A DNA stretch of 64,000 bases from Butyricimonas virosa (GTDB lineage: Bacteria > Bacteroidota > Bacteroidia > Bacteroidales > Marinifilaceae), in assembly GCF_025148635.1 (NCBI RefSeq), contig NZ_CP102269.1:310001-374000 (forward strand), given 5' to 3'. Position numbers and translations under genes: made by a program. Below are positions 18,195 to 27,704 of this stretch, piece after piece. The notes below the pieces were generated by a model that had not been told where the DNA came from, ran no database searches, and saw only the letters and a program-made list of their open reading frames with translations. Numbering within the stretch: position 1 is the stretch's first letter; each line of letters begins with the position of its first letter.

Positions 18195-19622
18195 TTATTT
18201 TGTATTCTGGATCAAGTTACTTGTTTCCATTGCATTTTGTGGGAAAGGCCATACATACAATGGAGAACCCGGCTTCAAAGTAAGCTCTTTCGTTTCACCT
18301 GCCTCATTGATATATGTACGAGTAAACGTTTCATTCAACTGCACGCTGAACCGACGCATATCAAAGAACCCGTTATAAGTAAACATCAACTCCCGCTTCC
18401 GTTCATTACGCACTTGCTTCAAAGCCTCGTCCGCATCAGCTGCCGTCAATTCAGGAGTTCCATTCTTTACCCGATATTTGTACATCTCGTTCAAATATTT
18501 CATTGCATTTACCGGATCATTCAATCTAGCGTAACACTCGGCAACGATCAAATACACCTCCGAAAGACGCATTCCTCCACAATTCCATTTTACCTGGATA
18601 GACCCGAACATTCTAGCCCCACTTTCTCCCGTCGGTCTATTAGGTGTACTATAACTAATACAAGTTTTGTAACGCAAATCGTTCTGTTTATCAAACAAAT
18701 CCAATGTTTCCTTACGAATCCAGAACGGGAAAGGCTCCCCATTATCATTATTGCAGAATTGATATAACAGATTCTCGGGGTCTGCCTTCGGATGAATTGC
18801 ATATGAATCCCAACCCGTTGACATAAAATCCATAAAAGGTAATTCCGCTACAACATCATAATACATTGGTCTCATATCCCACAACTTATGATAAGTTGAT
18901 TTCAATACTTCCAATCCAGCATTTAAAGCTGAATCCAATTCTCCTTTATACAAATGTACTTTTGCCTTTAAGGCCCAACCGAAAGCTAAACTAGGCCGAA
19001 ACTCATTCAACGGTTTTTCTGGTAAATCGGGTATTGCCGCATTTAAATCCTCCATGATAAAATCATACACCTCCTGCACGGAATACTGTTTACTTTCATT
19101 CTCCAAATCAAATTTTTTATGAATAATAATCCCGTTATCCGTGGCAGCAGTTTCCTTCACGTAAGGCTTTGCAAAAGTATTCACTAGTATAAAATAGTTG
19201 TATGCTCGCATCGCCTTTGCCTGCGCCATGGCTAACTTTTTATCAGCCAATGGTCCTTCTGCATCATTCACATTCTCCACCACAATATTATAATTTGCAA
19301 TCCGGGAATAGCACTTACTATAAAGTTCACTCGTCACAGTATGTTGTTGTCGTAACCCTTCTGTTTCATCCCACAAAAAAGCGATCGAACGCAACGGGTA
19401 TTTATAATTTTCAATCTCATTTTTATAAGGCCAGGTAGCATCCCCGGAAAAATACCAAAAATCACCTGTTGGGTATTCTGAGGCCATAGACTCCACTAAG
19501 CCGAGATAATCATCTGTCGTGTTCAACACAGACTCTCCTTTCGGCACTAAATCCAAGTAATTATCACAAGACATCAGAAAAACCGAGAGGCATAAACTTA
19601 CTATCGTTATATATTTTCTCAT
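18195..19622 (-). CDS. RagB/SusD family lipoprotein (locus 2)
   Basis: This 475-residue surface lipoprotein has the signal VSLCLSVFLMSC with the acylated Cys near residue 19, then the SusD opening DNYLDLVPKGESVLNT. TPR-like helices (AMAQAKAMRAYNYFILVNTF near 120-140) and the C-terminal RagB motif VYLIVAECYARLNDPVNAMKY (near 370) are clear. It ends in the family pattern PLYVWPFPQNAMETSNLI. It should cap the locus 2 SusC barrel and bind the substrate. Its start is 12 nt after the susC stop, and the TlpA-like gene begins 3 nt after its end. Confidence 0.94.
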   Translation of the reverse strand: MRKYITIVSLCLSVFLMSCDNYLDLVPKGESVLNTTDDYLGLVESMASEYPTGDFWYFSGDATWPYKNEIENYKYPLRSIAFLWDETEGLRQQHTVTSELYSKCYSRIANYNIVVENVNDAEGPLADKKLAMAQAKAMRAYNYFILVNTFAKPYVKETAATDNGIIIHKKFDLENESKQYSVQEVYDFIMEDLNAAIPDLPEKPLNEFRPSLAFGWALKAKVHLYKGELDSALNAGLEVLKSTYHKLWDMRPMYYDVVAELPFMDFMSTGWDSYAIHPKADPENLLYQFCNNDNGEPFPFWIRKETLDLFDKQNDLRYKTCISYSTPNRPTGESGARMFGSIQVKWNCGGMRLSEVYLIVAECYARLNDPVNAMKYLNEMYKYRVKNGTPELTAADADEALKQVRNERKRELMFTYNGFFDMRRFSVQLNETFTRTYINEAGETKELTLKPGSPLYVWPFPQNAMETSNLIQNTK

Positions 19623-19633
19623 ATTCTTACTTG

Positions 19634-22600
19634 TTAAAAGTTAATATTCAATCCCACGCTATAAGTAGGCATCATAAACTGAGTACGCATACCTTCATTC
19701 GCCTTAAATGATTCGGGATCAATTCCCTCGTTATTGGCGGCCCAATAAAATGGGTTATCCACCTGGGCACGAATAACAACATTCTGCAGATTTATTTTCT
19801 GAAGCAAATTTTTCGGGAAAGAATAGGATACCCCGATATTACGACACTTGATAAATGAAGCACTGAGCACGTGAGAATCCGCATACCGCCATAGATTTTC
19901 CCGGTCTGAATCCGCAGAAGTTGCGCTTCTCATTGCCGGAATATCCGTGTCTTTATTACTCTCAGTCCAACGATTAACCATATCCTTATGCATTGCACCA
20001 TTTATACTACCATAAGTAGAAGTAGATTGAAGACTACCATAAGTACTATACAACGGAGTCACGTCATTTCTCAACGAATGTCCCGTATAGTACACGAATT
20101 TCGTAAAGAATTCCCAAGTTTTCCATCTCAGATTAACAGCCAAAGCACCATTCCATTTTGGAGTTAACTGACCGACATTTACTAGAGCATTGATATTACG
20201 TACCGGTTCGTTGGCTTTTATTTCGCCATTTTCGTCATACACGGACGGATCACCATTCTCGGTTAACCCTGCATAACGATAAGCATAAATAGAATTATAG
20301 GTATCTCCTTTTAAGTAATTGCTTCCCGGATATCTCAACATATCCAAAGCGTTAGACGGCGTGAACCCCACCTTCATAATCTTATTTTTATTATTGGCTG
20401 CTGTCAAAGTCGTGTTCAGTGCCCACTCCTTGTTATTCAACCAATCATAAGACAACGATATCTCCAATCCCGTATTTCTCATGGCCCCGTTATTCACCCG
20501 TGCAGATTCAAAACCTAAAGAAGGATCCAATGTTTTGTTTGCCAACAAATCCGAACTATATCGACGATAAAACTCCAACGATCCTTTCAATCTTCCCAAC
20601 AAAGCGAAATCTGTACCGATATTCAATGTGGACGTTTTTTCCCAACGCAACATCGGATTCGGGGGAGTCAATATAGATGTCAAGCTATTTTGCGTGTAAG
20701 GAGAGGTTATGTAAGCTCCCAACAAATAAGGAGAAGAAGATTGATCCACGTTACCCGTAATACCATAAGTTACACGTAGTTTCAACATATCCAACCAAGC
20801 AATGTCATTCAAGAAAGATTCCCTTGTCATCAACCAACCTGCTCCGACAGACCACAAAGGACGATAACGATATTTAGGATCCGTTCCGAAAAGGTCTGCT
20901 TGTTCCACCCTCACACTCGCATTTAAACTATATTTAGAATCGTAAGTATATCCTGCATTAGCATAAGCGGAAACATACCGATGTTTAGTGCTCGTTACTT
21001 GAAGTCTTTCGGAAAATGTCAAAGAAGCACTTGACAACTGACCGACAACCCCTTGAGCCAATGTAGCCCAATCCACCTGTTTATAAGTCAATTTTTTGTC
21101 ATCATAACCATAACGCTCACTCATCGTTCCATTCCATTCATCCTGACGAATTTCAGCACCCGCCAACACGGTCAAATCGTGCTTCTCCCCCATCGTAGTC
21201 TGGTAATTCAATTGTGCTCGAAAATTAAAATACTCTTCATTCTGATTATTCTCCGAGAGATGACCTCCCTGGGGCAAATTATACACAAAATTGCCAACTG
21301 AACCAGAAGTATAACGATTAACCAATTCTCGCATTTTATAAGAATTTGCCTCGTCAAACTGCTTGATATTTATATTTTTGCGTTCATATTGAAATTTCAC
21401 CCCTAAATCTAAACCTTTCCATAACTTGAAATCGGCATCTGTAAACAAACGCACATACAAGCTATTGGTTTTTTGCATATTATTATTCCTCTCCTCGTTC
21501 AAATTGAATCCCATAAACTCCAATCCTTCCGTTTCATCGATTTCTATGCTACGGTAAAAATTATACCCATATTGATAAATGGGATTACCCTCATCCGTCA
21601 ACACCTTCTCATAAGGCATTACATCCAGATAAGAAATCCCAGACATGGATTCTTTCATTTTGGCAATATAAGTATTTGCCCCATAAGTCAATGTAAACCA
21701 ATCTGTCAAATTCAACTCGTTCTTCAAATAAATACTATATTGACTAGCTGCATCCGACTTCAAATACTTTCCATTGTCTTCATAACGTAACGAGAAATAC
21801 AGGTTCGATTTCTCCCCTCCTTTTGAAATAGAAAGATTATAATTTTGAGTCAGAGCCGTCTCGGACATTAACTTACGAGCTTCTTTACGATAATCATTCT
21901 TGCGCATCGCATTGACTTTTTCATCCACTTGCGCCTGCGTCATATTCCCTTTGTACAACTCGTAATAATAACGTTCAATTCGTGTGTATGGCTTTGAACT
22001 CGTAGTCTGATTCTTATCATCAAAATAATCTCCCGGATTCTGTTTATACAAATCATTGTTGAGCAGGAATTCCAGCTCAAAATCAATAATATCGCTTGTT
22101 GAAGCGTAATCCATATAACTCAATTTAGGGAGCGGATTAATATAAAAACCGGCAGACAAATCGAAATTAACTTTATCACTTTTACCTTTTTTCGTCGTGA
22201 TAACAATTACTCCATTGGAAGCACGTACTCCATACAACGAGGTTGCAGCAGCATCTTTCAACACAGTGATCGTTTCCACGTCATCAGGATTGATGCTATT
22301 CAACCCTTGATTCATCACGATTCCATCCACCACTAACAACGGGGTAGAACTAACCGCAAACGAAGAAGTTCCCCGGATTTCCAACTTATCGCCATAAGTA
22401 GATAATCCCGGAGTCAAACCTTCTATCTTGGAAACCAAACTCGTACCTTGCACTTTCCTCAAATCTTCCGCTTTCAAAATAGTCACGGAACCCGTTGAAC
22501 GTTCTCGAGAAATCGTCTGGTAACCAGTAGCCACCACTTCTCCTAACATCTCAACCTCTTCTTCCATTGTCACGTCCAGTAACTTGTCCGAACCATCATA

Positions 22601-23161
22601 CAACAGCTCTTTCGTCTTCATTCCAACAAACGAAAACACCAAGGTAACATTCTTTTCGGTCAATTGGAACTCGAATCTCCCATCCACATCGGTAGCTGCT
22701 CCCAACGTCGTACCTTTCTGAATCACCGCCACACCGGGGAGAGGCATTCCTGTCTCATCCTTTACCACTCCTCGAACCTTGTAAATCTTCTTCTCGTCAT
22801 TACTTTTATAGGAAATTACAATTAACTCACCCTCTTGGCTATATTTGAAAGGCACTCTCGCCAACAAAATATCCAAACACTCCTCCACGCTCTTATTTTC
22901 CAACTTTGCGGACACCTTATAATTGTTCAAGTCATCATAATTGAAGACAAACTTACAATTAGCCGCTTCACTCAAACTTTTCAATGCCTTTGACAACTCC
23001 ACATTTTCAAAGTCCAAGTTCACCACCCGATTTTGTGTCACACCGGATGCAATACTTGTGAAAAAACACAAGCAAAACACGAATTGTATCAAAAACATTT
23101 TCACAATTCTCCTACTAACGTTCCTGTCTATGGAACGTTTCTTACTCAAAAGTATTGCCAT
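19634..23161 (-). CDS. SusC/RagA family TonB-dependent transducer with STN domain (locus 2)
   Basis: This 1175-residue outer-membrane receptor has a signal segment (about residues 20-43, ending GVTQ), then an STN domain (about 48-118, with LSKALKSLSEAANCKFVFNY). A carboxypeptidase-D regulatory-like domain (about 128-212), the plug (about 215-335, DAAATSLYGVRASNGVIVIT) and the barrel ending in SVGLNINF follow. The STN domain is the signalling module of TonB-dependent transducers. It should contact the FecR anti-sigma factor encoded 38 nt upstream, so this locus is probably induced by its own substrate. The substrate is unknown. Confidence 0.95.
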   Translation of the reverse strand: MAILLSKKRSIDRNVSRRIVKMFLIQFVFCLCFFTSIASGVTQNRVVNLDFENVELSKALKSLSEAANCKFVFNYDDLNNYKVSAKLENKSVEECLDILLARVPFKYSQEGELIVISYKSNDEKKIYKVRGVVKDETGMPLPGVAVIQKGTTLGAATDVDGRFEFQLTEKNVTLVFSFVGMKTKELLYDGSDKLLDVTMEEEVEMLGEVVATGYQTISRERSTGSVTILKAEDLRKVQGTSLVSKIEGLTPGLSTYGDKLEIRGTSSFAVSSTPLLVVDGIVMNQGLNSINPDDVETITVLKDAAATSLYGVRASNGVIVITTKKGKSDKVNFDLSAGFYINPLPKLSYMDYASTSDIIDFELEFLLNNDLYKQNPGDYFDDKNQTTSSKPYTRIERYYYELYKGNMTQAQVDEKVNAMRKNDYRKEARKLMSETALTQNYNLSISKGGEKSNLYFSLRYEDNGKYLKSDAASQYSIYLKNELNLTDWFTLTYGANTYIAKMKESMSGISYLDVMPYEKVLTDEGNPIYQYGYNFYRSIEIDETEGLEFMGFNLNEERNNNMQKTNSLYVRLFTDADFKLWKGLDLGVKFQYERKNINIKQFDEANSYKMRELVNRYTSGSVGNFVYNLPQGGHLSENNQNEEYFNFRAQLNYQTTMGEKHDLTVLAGAEIRQDEWNGTMSERYGYDDKKLTYKQVDWATLAQGVVGQLSSASLTFSERLQVTSTKHRYVSAYANAGYTYDSKYSLNASVRVEQADLFGTDPKYRYRPLWSVGAGWLMTRESFLNDIAWLDMLKLRVTYGITGNVDQSSSPYLLGAYITSPYTQNSLTSILTPPNPMLRWEKTSTLNIGTDFALLGRLKGSLEFYRRYSSDLLANKTLDPSLGFESARVNNGAMRNTGLEISLSYDWLNNKEWALNTTLTAANNKNKIMKVGFTPSNALDMLRYPGSNYLKGDTYNSIYAYRYAGLTENGDPSVYDENGEIKANEPVRNINALVNVGQLTPKWNGALAVNLRWKTWEFFTKFVYYTGHSLRNDVTPLYSTYGSLQSTSTYGSINGAMHKDMVNRWTESNKDTDIPAMRSATSADSDRENLWRYADSHVLSASFIKCRNIGVSYSFPKNLLQKINLQNVVIRAQVDNPFYWAANNEGIDPESFKANEGMRTQFMMPTYSVGLNINF

Positions 23162-23199
23162 AAATGATCGTTTTGGTTATTAATTTAAATGATTACTAT

Positions 23200-24363
23200 T
23201 TATCTTACTACTTCAGAAACAACTAATGTTTTTCCATTCACCTTTATTCCAACCCGATTCGTTTTCATCAACAAATCGGTAATCACAGAGATCTCGCTAT
23301 CCCGGCTTACCCACAATTCAAATCGATAGTCCTTAACCCGATTACCTACATACACGACATCAAAATCGTACCATCGTTTCAAATCATCCATAATAGATTC
23401 CATCGATTCATTCTCATAATAGAAATATCCATCCTTCCAAGCAATATACCGATTCACGTTCACTTTCGTGATCTCCGGCACACTCTCGACAAAGCGGGCA
23501 TTCTCTCCCGGATTCAAGGTATACTCTGAACCGCCTTCCGTTTTCTTCACGGAAACCCGACCTTGTACTAAAGTCACGTGTACCTCCTCATCCCCGTAGG
23601 AACGTACATTAAATTCCGTCCCATACACCTTCGTGTAAATATCGGAAGACACAACTATAAAAGGCTGCTTCTCATCGTAAGCCACGGAAAAATAACCTTC
23701 TCCTGTCAAAAATACCTCCCGTTTTTCACCCACAAAAGAAGTTGGGTAACGCAACTCTGATTCTGAATTCAACCATACAACCGTTCCATCGTTCAAGGTC
23801 AACTTATACTCTGCTCCTTTAGGCACTCGAAGCGTGTGATAACGAACCACACCCCCCTCGGCCAAATTGTAATTAATCCCGCTCAAACTATCATACTCCA
23901 CCCGTACACCTTCACCCACCTCCCGACTTTCACCTTGGGATGCATTTAACACGAATTCCTCTCCGGATTCTGTAATCAATACGGCTTGATTCCTTCCAGG
24001 TACAATGTGTTCTGCCACCGGCATCACCTCTTGCTTTTTCGACGGCAATGAATTTTCCAGTAACCACCAACTAGCGGAAATCAGTATAACCACAGTTGCC
24101 GCAACAGAAAACCAAGCAATTCGTCGAGACTGACCTCCGGATTTCATTTTCCGAATAAAGTTCTGATACTCACCCTCCACATCCAGCTGTTCGCTTACTG
24201 TCAGTCGAAGGCCTCCTTCCAAATACCTCCGGCACTCCTCATACAAATCCTTATTATGGGGCTCTGCTAACCATTCCCGCACCCGAACTTCCCGTAACAT
24301 TTCAGGATGATTCAGTATCTCAGTGACAAAATTTAAACGATCTTCTTCTTTCTCGAATTTCAT
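23200..24363 (-). CDS. FecR-family anti-sigma factor (locus 2)
   Basis: This 387-residue inner-membrane regulator has a cytoplasmic N-terminal region (1-78) that should bind the ECF sigma factor and one membrane segment (about 79-101, AWFSVAATVVILISASWWLL). The periplasmic FecR domain (about 120-300) is recognisable by VPKGAEYKLTLNDGTVVWLNSESELRYP and GEGYFSVA. A C-terminal DUF4974/STN-like domain (about 318-387) begins with MESIMDDLKRWYDFDV. It relays the state of the STN domain of SusC to the sigma factor encoded just upstream. There is no terminator between it and susC, unlike in locus 4. Confidence 0.94.
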   Translation of the reverse strand: MKFEKEEDRLNFVTEILNHPEMLREVRVREWLAEPHNKDLYEECRRYLEGGLRLTVSEQLDVEGEYQNFIRKMKSGGQSRRIAWFSVAATVVILISASWWLLENSLPSKKQEVMPVAEHIVPGRNQAVLITESGEEFVLNASQGESREVGEGVRVEYDSLSGINYNLAEGGVVRYHTLRVPKGAEYKLTLNDGTVVWLNSESELRYPTSFVGEKREVFLTGEGYFSVAYDEKQPFIVVSSDIYTKVYGTEFNVRSYGDEEVHVTLVQGRVSVKKTEGGSEYTLNPGENARFVESVPEITKVNVNRYIAWKDGYFYYENESMESIMDDLKRWYDFDVVYVGNRVKDYRFELWVSRDSEISVITDLLMKTNRVGIKVNGKTLVVSEVVR

Positions 24364-24431
24364 AACTTCACGTTCATTTTAACATTACACGTAAAGCATG
24401 GCAAATGATGTGAGTCAAAAAGCAATATTTT

Positions 24432-24962
24432 TTATTTTTTTAGGAAATATGCATATAACAACACCATTTCAATATCTGACATTTTTTCTCTTAATATACT
24501 GATTGCCTTTGTTATATGCCACCGAACCGTATTGATCGAAATTCCCAACTCATCCCCCGCCTCTTGATACTTTTTTCTCTCGATAAAACATTTTTTTAAC
24601 ACAGTGGCCGTCTGTTGGGGCATATTTTCAATAATGCGCATCACCTTTTCAATGAGCTGTTCATACTCCACGTATTCTTCCTCCTCTTCGGGAAAAGTCT
24701 TTTTATAGGCTAGAAACTTCTCTTTGGTTTTCTCCTTCCTCAAAAAATCAAGTGAACGAGAACGAACTAGGGTATATAAAAAAGGACGTAAAGAAACCGA
24801 AGAATCCAATTTGTCAAAATTCTTCCACACGTATTCATAAACATCTGTCACAATGTCTTTCGCTTCTTCGTCATCCCGGACAAAGCTTAAAGCATGAATA
24901 TACAATTCCTTATAATGAGTCTTATACAGTAACTCAAACGTGTCCCTCTTTTCTTTATCCAC
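24432..24962 (-). CDS. ECF RNA polymerase sigma-70 factor (locus 2)
   Basis: This 176-residue sigma factor has only regions 2 and 4. Region 2 spans about 10-80 (FELLYKTHYKELYIHALSFV, then DIVTDVYEYVWKNF). Region 4 spans about 115-165 (LKKCFIERKKYQEAGDELGI and the recognition helix SINTVRWHITKAISILREKM). It belongs to the Bacteroidales FecI-like group and should direct transcription of the linked susC operon when released by FecR. A TATCTTTG -7 box lies upstream at 24986-24993, so its basal promoter is the housekeeping type. Confidence 0.94.
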   Translation of the reverse strand: MDKEKRDTFELLYKTHYKELYIHALSFVRDDEEAKDIVTDVYEYVWKNFDKLDSSVSLRPFLYTLVRSRSLDFLRKEKTKEKFLAYKKTFPEEEEEYVEYEQLIEKVMRIIENMPQQTATVLKKCFIERKKYQEAGDELGISINTVRWHITKAISILREKMSDIEMVLLYAYFLKK

Positions 24963-24985
24963 TATAATCCTTTAATGTGTCCGTT

Positions 24986-24993
24986 CAAAGATA
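24986..24993 (-). promoter_or_regulatory. -7 box for the locus 2 sigma gene
   Basis: TATCTTTG on the minus strand (24993-24986) matches TAnnTTTG exactly and lies 24 nt before the sigma start codon. No good TTTG is found at the usual -33 distance; the upstream DNA is AT-rich. Confidence 0.4.
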
Positions 24994-25144
24994 AATATTT
25001 TTATTTTAATCATAATCTTATCAACAAACGTTCTTTCCACAAAAAATAATTTCCCTTTCATTACCTCATTTCAGCATTCTATTTATACCACTCTCCCGGT
25101 TACCAAACAGATTAGAGGGAAACACATTCTATAACAAAAACAAG

Positions 25145-25182
25145 ACTGGCCCAAAAAGAAAAGTTTTTCTCTTGGGGCCAGT
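25145..25182 (-). terminator. Terminator after the locus 3 operon
   Basis: ACTGGCCC (25145-25152) and GGGCCAGT (25175-25182) form a strong stem. On the minus strand it is followed by CTTGTTTTTGTT. It lies about 50 nt past the end of the PKD-like gene and insulates the locus 2 sigma gene from locus 3 transcription. Confidence 0.75.
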
Positions 25183-25229
25183 AAAAACAGTATCTAGCAT
25201 ACGTTTTTTCCAAAAAACATCCTCACCCC

Positions 25230-26840
25230 CTACCGCCGTTCACGATACACCACATCCTTTATTTTCGCGAAACCACTGTACTCGGTCCTTTTTGTCACGC
25301 TGTTATTCACTCCATCCACCGGGTAAAATCCCAGCTTACCACCGTTATTATCCAAGACAGAATGATTGTAAGAACCCACCATCAACTCGTACTGCCGGGC
25401 CATAAACTCATCCGATTGGTTATTCAAATCATCCAAGGAACACTGCCTGTACAAATTAAATTTCAACATCGTAACCTCCTCGTTGTCTCCCAACACGACA
25501 TTATCCATCGGGAATGTCGTGTTCGTTCCCAAGTTATGCAAGTACACCTTGTTGTCCACGGCATAGAACATATAAGGGAACTGGGAATGAAAGGCAAAAC
25601 TCGTCGCTTTGTCAAAATCCGGGGCGTTCAAATTCTCGTATTTCGCCTCTTGGACAAAACCGTTTCCCGACATGTTGATCCCGTAAATGCAACGTTTTCC
25701 GGCGTTATCTTTGAAAATCGCGTAAACGAGGCCACTGGAATAACGGGTACTCTCCATATACACCAGTTCCATTCCCGTCTTGAAACTGAACAGACCGTTT
25801 TCCGGGTCCGGCAACGGGGTCAATGTCTGCATGGCATCATCATCATACCCGTACTTCCATCCCACAAACTGACGGTTATCCACGTCATATAACAAAGCCG
25901 TGGATCCATTCCCCGGCCGGGCCATGCTCACGCCGACATACGGGGCCACCCGGAATTCGGGAACCGAACCCCGTATTGAAGTATTCACGGGATATTCAAA
26001 TGCAGCCCCGGCTGCATCAAAGACTTGAACATAAGCATTACCGACATCCGTCACGCAAATACAGGCAAGTGCCCCGGCCGTACTTGCGTTATTTACCGGG
26101 GTATAGCAAATAACATTTTCATCCCCGGGGGGAATAATAAAATCTATATTTCTTATATTCCACGAGGCATCCGTTTTAAACGTCTCCCGGTCTATTTTAA
26201 ACGTTCCCTCTCCTGACATCACGTAAATCACATCAGCAGGATTAGCAAAACGATTCGGATAAAAACCAATCTCTTTAGCCTGTTTCAACTCCGGCAACCC
26301 CAACGGGGTCAACACGTCATAAGCCGGAATAACCCGTTCCGCCGAAATCACCGAAATCATATCCATCCGCACCCGTTCCTGCTTCCCCTCGTTGCACAAC
26401 ACCATCCACCCCTCGTAAGTCGGGGAGGACACCTTGATATCAAACGTGGCAGAGGTCTGCACTCCCGAACGTTTATCCGTCACGGAAAACCATCCGGCAT
26501 ACGTGTTAGCAACAAATGCTGCCAACGTATCCAAATCCAACGTCTTCGCCGGGTTCAAATCCACCCATCTTTGTCCGGACTCTATTGTCCCTCCCCCTTT
26601 AATCTCTATTTTGTAACTAAACTCGAAATTAGCGTTGTCCCCCGTTATCTCTCCTTCCAAAGAAGAAACGACTTTCGGTTTCACGACAATGTGGTCGGAA
26701 TTTCCCAACACCTCAATCACTTCCGGGACATTCTCGATGGTAATCTCCGCCACTTCCCGGTAATCGTAATTCCCTTTGTCATCAAAACAAGCACAAAGAG
26801 AAAAAACGAATAAAAACAGTACAATCGCATTTATTTTCAT
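25230..26840 (-). CDS. PKD-like family lipoprotein (locus 3)
   Basis: This 536-residue surface-type lipoprotein has the signal VLFLFVFSLCAC (Cys near residue 18) and the family opening DKGNYDYREV. A PKD/Ig-like N-terminal domain (about 25-130) is followed by a repeat-containing region with blade-like segments (YEGWMVLCNEGKQERVRMDM, GLVYAIFKDNAGKRCIYGI, MFYAVDNKVYLHNL), suggesting a beta-propeller. The family is found mainly next to SusC/SusD and DUF4843 genes, as here, and has no assigned activity. It probably takes part in substrate binding at the cell surface. It is the last gene of the operon. A paralogue ends locus 4. Confidence 0.82.
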   Translation of the reverse strand: MKINAIVLFLFVFSLCACFDDKGNYDYREVAEITIENVPEVIEVLGNSDHIVVKPKVVSSLEGEITGDNANFEFSYKIEIKGGGTIESGQRWVDLNPAKTLDLDTLAAFVANTYAGWFSVTDKRSGVQTSATFDIKVSSPTYEGWMVLCNEGKQERVRMDMISVISAERVIPAYDVLTPLGLPELKQAKEIGFYPNRFANPADVIYVMSGEGTFKIDRETFKTDASWNIRNIDFIIPPGDENVICYTPVNNASTAGALACICVTDVGNAYVQVFDAAGAAFEYPVNTSIRGSVPEFRVAPYVGVSMARPGNGSTALLYDVDNRQFVGWKYGYDDDAMQTLTPLPDPENGLFSFKTGMELVYMESTRYSSGLVYAIFKDNAGKRCIYGINMSGNGFVQEAKYENLNAPDFDKATSFAFHSQFPYMFYAVDNKVYLHNLGTNTTFPMDNVVLGDNEEVTMLKFNLYRQCSLDDLNNQSDEFMARQYELMVGSYNHSVLDNNGGKLGFYPVDGVNNSVTKRTEYSGFAKIKDVVYRERR

Positions 26841-26858
26841 AACCTTATCATTTTAACA

Positions 26859-27692
26859 TTATTCATATCGGGAATAATCCACCGAATAGGAAGGGGCAAG
26901 CTGCATATAACTCCCGTCCGAATCCAGTTCCGGGGTTCCGGCATCCGCCTGTTCCTGCAAATATCTTTGAACGGCAACAGCAAAAAAGCTAAAACGCCCG
27001 AGTGACACTTTAGCCCCCGAGGATCCCGCATTACTCCAATCCGTGGGAGTCAGCCCACATACCATATTAACAACCAAGTATTTTCTAGGCGTCCAACTCC
27101 CAAAAAAGTCACCCCCAAACCAATTCCAGTAACTCGGTTCCGTGTACATCTCACTTAGGGAAAAAGCAAATACGTCCCCGTGAATCAGCGCTCCCGTGGC
27201 CGAGTAAGCATTCGTGTTCTTGTACTCGGGAAAATAACACTTGAAATACTCGTTCTCTTCTAACCGAAGAGCCAAGCGTATCGTTTTCTCCATCATGTCA
27301 CTCGTCCGGAAAAAACGTACCCGGACATACGCCGTGCTCGCCCCGGCCGGCACCACAACCGTATCCAAATTCACCTCGTAATGTTTTCCCTCGATTGCGG
27401 TTGTCCCCTCTTGGTCCACCACCACCTTGAAAGGTCGGTCATAATCTGCCACCTTTCCCATCGTCCGCACCGTGGCCGAAAGCACCACGCTTTTAGCCGT
27501 GGCCTGAGCCGACACGAATGAATAAGCAACTGAATCCCCGTAATTCTCCGTCGTACTCCCGTAAATATAACTCGTCACCCGTTGAAAATAAATGCCCGCG
27601 TCATCCGTGGTAAACATCGGGATTTCCTTCTTTTCACAAGCCCCAGCCACTACCCACAAAGCTAAAACCAGCAATATATTTTTCCATTTCAT
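26859..27692 (-). CDS. DUF4843 domain-containing lipoprotein (locus 3)
   Basis: This 277-residue protein has the lipoprotein signal LVLALWVVAGAC (Cys near residue 19). It then has an Ig-like beta domain: DAGIYFQRVTS, then DYDRPFKVVVDQEGTTAIEGKHYEVN, and VRFFRTSDMMEKTIRLALRLEENEYF. This pattern resembles the Calx-beta-like N-terminal half of DUF4843 proteins. The C-terminal part (about 165-277) contains EPSYWNWFGGDFFGSWTPRKY. Function is unknown, and its place between susD and the PKD-like gene suggests a surface accessory of the same uptake complex. Locus 4 has a paralogue in the same position. Confidence 0.83.
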   Translation of the reverse strand: MKWKNILLVLALWVVAGACEKKEIPMFTTDDAGIYFQRVTSYIYGSTTENYGDSVAYSFVSAQATAKSVVLSATVRTMGKVADYDRPFKVVVDQEGTTAIEGKHYEVNLDTVVVPAGASTAYVRVRFFRTSDMMEKTIRLALRLEENEYFKCYFPEYKNTNAYSATGALIHGDVFAFSLSEMYTEPSYWNWFGGDFFGSWTPRKYLVVNMVCGLTPTDWSNAGSSGAKVSLGRFSFFAVAVQRYLQEQADAGTPELDSDGSYMQLAPSYSVDYSRYE

Positions 27693-27704
27693 AATCTTAT
27701 CATT